DNA from: Pseudomonadota bacterium
GTDB taxonomy: Bacteria > Pseudomonadota > Alphaproteobacteria > Azospirillales > Azospirillaceae
Reading direction: 5' to 3'
Length of the DNA stretch: 15,936 bases
Assembly: GCA_023413605.1 (NCBI GenBank)
Contig: JAEZPL010000194.1
Span: 1 to 15,936, forward strand
Below are positions 14,619 to 15,936 of the stretch, piece after piece (the stretch's first letter is position 1; every line of letters starts with the position of its first letter). The notes beneath the pieces are model-generated. The model saw only the letters and a program-made list of their open reading frames with translations. It had not been told where the DNA came from and did no database searches. The translations under genes and the position numbers were made by a program.

Positions 14619-14651
14619 CGTGTTCGCCATTTGGAAGGTTGGCTGAGGGCA

Positions 14652-15026
14652 ATGGCAAAAATTCTCGTGGTCGATGACGATCCCGTGTCCCGCAACATCG
14701 TCTCCAAAATCCTGGAGAAGGATGAACACACGGTGACGACCTGCGGCAGCGCGCAGGAGGCCATTGGGAAGCTTTCGCTGAACGATTTCGACCTGCTGAT
14801 CACCGACATCATCATGCCCGAGCATGATGGGTTCGAGGTCATCCAGGCGGCCCGGAAGCTCCGACCGAACCTGAAGGTCATCGTCCTGTCCGGCATCGAC
14901 GAGCGCGTGCCGCAGGAACTGAGCATGGCCGCCTTCCAGAAGCTGGGCGTCTGCCGCGTGGTCCGCAAACCCATCGACCCGCGGTCTCTGGTCGCCGACG
15001 TGCTCGCCGTGCTCGTCACGGGTTGA
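14652..15026 (+). CDS. Stand-alone CheY-like response regulator receiver
   Basis: The 124-residue product is a single REC domain and nothing else. The acidic pocket is Asp8-Asp10 in VVDDD, the phosphoacceptor is Asp52 in LLITDIIMPEHDG, the switch residue is Ser80 in VIVLSG, and the conserved Lys is Lys106 in VVRKPID. It has no output domain, so it acts by protein contact, as in chemotaxis, a phosphorelay intermediate or a phosphate sink. The start ATG at 14652 (MAKILVVDDDP) matches the family. The nearest purine-rich sequences are GAGGG only two bases upstream and GGAAGG 13 bases upstream, so initiation may be inefficient. It converges on a REC-HPt kinase end, a plausible phosphotransfer partner, although that is inferred only from proximity. 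Confidence 0.92.
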   Translation: MAKILVVDDDPVSRNIVSKILEKDEHTVTTCGSAQEAIGKLSLNDFDLLITDIIMPEHDGFEVIQAARKLRPNLKVIVLSGIDERVPQELSMAAFQKLGVCRVVRKPIDPRSLVADVLAVLVTG

Positions 15027-15061
15027 TACGGGGGGCAATCGGAGCACGCTCCGGACCACAG

Positions 15062-15107
15062 AAAGAAAAGCCCTTCTCCACCGGCCGGCGGAGAAGGGCT
15101 TTTCTTT
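15062..15107. terminator. Strong bidirectional intrinsic terminator
   Basis: AAAGAAAAGCCCTTCTCC (15062-15079) pairs perfectly with GGAGAAGGGCTTTTCTTT (15090-15107), giving an 18-bp stem with a 10-base loop. The stem base is A-rich on the left and T-rich on the right, so each strand ends in a T-run. It lies between the stops of the receiver gene (15026) and the convergent kinase gene (15123) and would terminate both. Confidence 0.9.
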
Positions 15108-15122
15108 GTCGGAGACCGGCCT

Positions 15123-15936
15123 TCACACTGTCTCGAACGCGTCCAGCGTTTCGCCGAGGATTCCCGGCAGGGCGGCGGCCAGCGGCTTCGCTCCGTCCCC
15201 TTCGGCTCTTTCCAGGGCCAGCGCCTGGTCCCCAAGCCGCTTGGCGCCGACGTTCCAGGACAATCCCTTCAGCGTGTGCGCGGCGCGGTGAAACTCCGTG
15301 CCGGACGTCAGGCAGTCCTGGATGCTCTGGATGTGCCCGCGCGCGCTGTCGGTGAAGGCCGCCAGCGTTTCCTTCCACCCATCGGCGCCCAGGGCATCCA
15401 CCAGGATCTCCACCTGCTCCGCATCGATCAGATCGTCGATCGACAGGACGGAGGCGACCGGCACCGGGGCGTGGCCATCCGCCACCTCGGATTTCGGCAA
15501 TGGCGACGCCGGCATGACGTCGGTGTCCGGCTTCTGGGCGGTGGCTCCCAGCACGAGGGCCATCTCGCGGAACAGTTCCGCGGGGCGCAGGGGCTTCGGC
15601 ACGAAGCCGTTCATGCCCGCGTCCAGGCACTCCGGCCGCGAACTGCCCGACGCGTGCGCCGTCAGCGCGATCACCGGAACCCGGCTGATGGGCGATTTCA
15701 ACTGCCGGATCAGCCGCGTCGCCGTCAGTCCGTCCATGTCCGGCATCTGGATGTCCATGAGGACGAGGTCGAAGTCCTGCACCTTGGCGATCCGCACGGC
15801 CTCGCTGCCATCCTCGGCCAGAGTCACCGTGTGGCCCGCGCGTTCCAGAATGCCGCGCACGATGTCGCGATTGATCTGATTGTCGTCCACGGCCAGGACC
15901 CGCAGGCTCGGCAATTCGGCCGCATCCGCGTGGAAC
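15123..15936 (-). CDS. Hybrid histidine kinase, C-terminal REC-HPt part (5' end outside window)
   Basis: The frame is open to the right edge (it begins ...FHADAAELPSLRVLAVDDN), so the gene starts outside the window. The TTG at 15914 is more likely internal, because the preceding residues look like the linker before a hybrid-kinase receiver. Numbered from that codon, the REC domain has Asp10-Asp11, phosphoacceptor Asp54 in LVLMDIQMPDMDG and Lys107 in VPKPLRP. A Pro/Ala-rich linker (about 125-155) leads to an HPt domain (about 160-255) with AHTLKG and phospho-His213. This is the usual C-terminal order of tripartite hybrid sensor kinases: His kinase, receiver, HPt. The final acceptor is unknown; the stand-alone receiver transcribed towards it is a candidate. 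A response regulator with an HPt tail but no kinase core remains possible. Confidence 0.88.
   Translation of the reverse strand, partial: FHADAAELPSLRVLAVDDNQINRDIVRGILERAGHTVTLAEDGSEAVRIAKVQDFDLVLMDIQMPDMDGLTATRLIRQLKSPISRVPVIALTAHASGSSRPECLDAGMNGFVPKPLRPAELFREMALVLGATAQKPDTDVMPASPLPKSEVADGHAPVPVASVLSIDDLIDAEQVEILVDALGADGWKETLAAFTDSARGHIQSIQDCLTSGTEFHRAAHTLKGLSWNVGAKRLGDQALALERAEGDGAKPLAAALPGILGETLDAFETV

Larger units (their letters stand above)
14331..14651. other. Noncoding region between rpoH and the receiver gene
   Basis: This is the remainder of the divergent gap between the rpoH promoter and the receiver start. I see no gene with a ribosome site and coding character. It contains a promoter-like pair on the + strand (14474-14502) and an inverted repeat in the presumed leader (14588-14618). 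The receiver frame is open upstream to 14394, but the extra residues are basic and unlike any receiver N-terminus. Confidence 0.55.

Overview
The window reads as a chromosomal stretch of a high-GC alphaproteobacterium. An Azospirillum-like member of the Rhodospirillales fits best: there is a FixL-type PAS domain, an alphaproteobacterial RpoH, a short porin of the style common there, and dense codon-biased genes in both orientations. The genus is an inference from gene style, not from a marker gene. I saw no mobile element, CRISPR array, tRNA or rRNA.

Layout, left to right. (1) 1-1215, + strand: the C-terminus of a lytic transglycosylase, then rlmJ, a 23S rRNA m6A methyltransferase. (2) 1303-3345, +: a tandem pair of paralogous proteins of unknown function, nearly collinear, with conserved Cys and His motifs. 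(3) 3426-4148, +: a tyrosine/dual-specificity phosphatase with a TTG start and its own promoter-like sequence, convergent with an MsbA-type ABC exporter on the - strand (4164-5951). (4) 6098-7060, +: an RssA-like patatin phospholipase, convergent with a 59-residue glycine-zipper lipoprotein on the - strand (7105-7284) that a length cutoff would miss. (5) 7523-8350, -: a small porin-like outer-membrane protein, divergent from an NhaP2-type cation/proton antiporter (8568-10457, +). The intergenic region between them carries a perfect 16-bp palindrome. (6) 10610-10849, +: a small unknown protein. (7) A signalling and regulation block: a PAS-PAS-GGDEF-EAL protein (10883-13015, -), an RpoH-type sigma factor (13348-14220, -), a stand-alone CheY-like receiver (14652-15026, +), and the REC-HPt end of a probable hybrid histidine kinase that runs off the right edge (-). 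The last two genes are convergent and share one strong bidirectional terminator.

The first theme is envelope biology: a murein lyase, a lipid/drug exporter, a phospholipase, a lipoprotein, a porin and an ion antiporter. The second is signal transduction: cyclic-di-GMP turnover, phosphorelay and a heat-shock sigma factor. The most informative single observation is that the second PAS domain of the GGDEF-EAL protein keeps the FixL heme-ligand histidine and the distal arginine at matching spacing. With an intact EAL domain and a degenerate GGDEF (AADEF), this points to an oxygen-responsive c-di-GMP phosphodiesterase. The most novel content is the unknown tandem paralog pair at 1303-3345.
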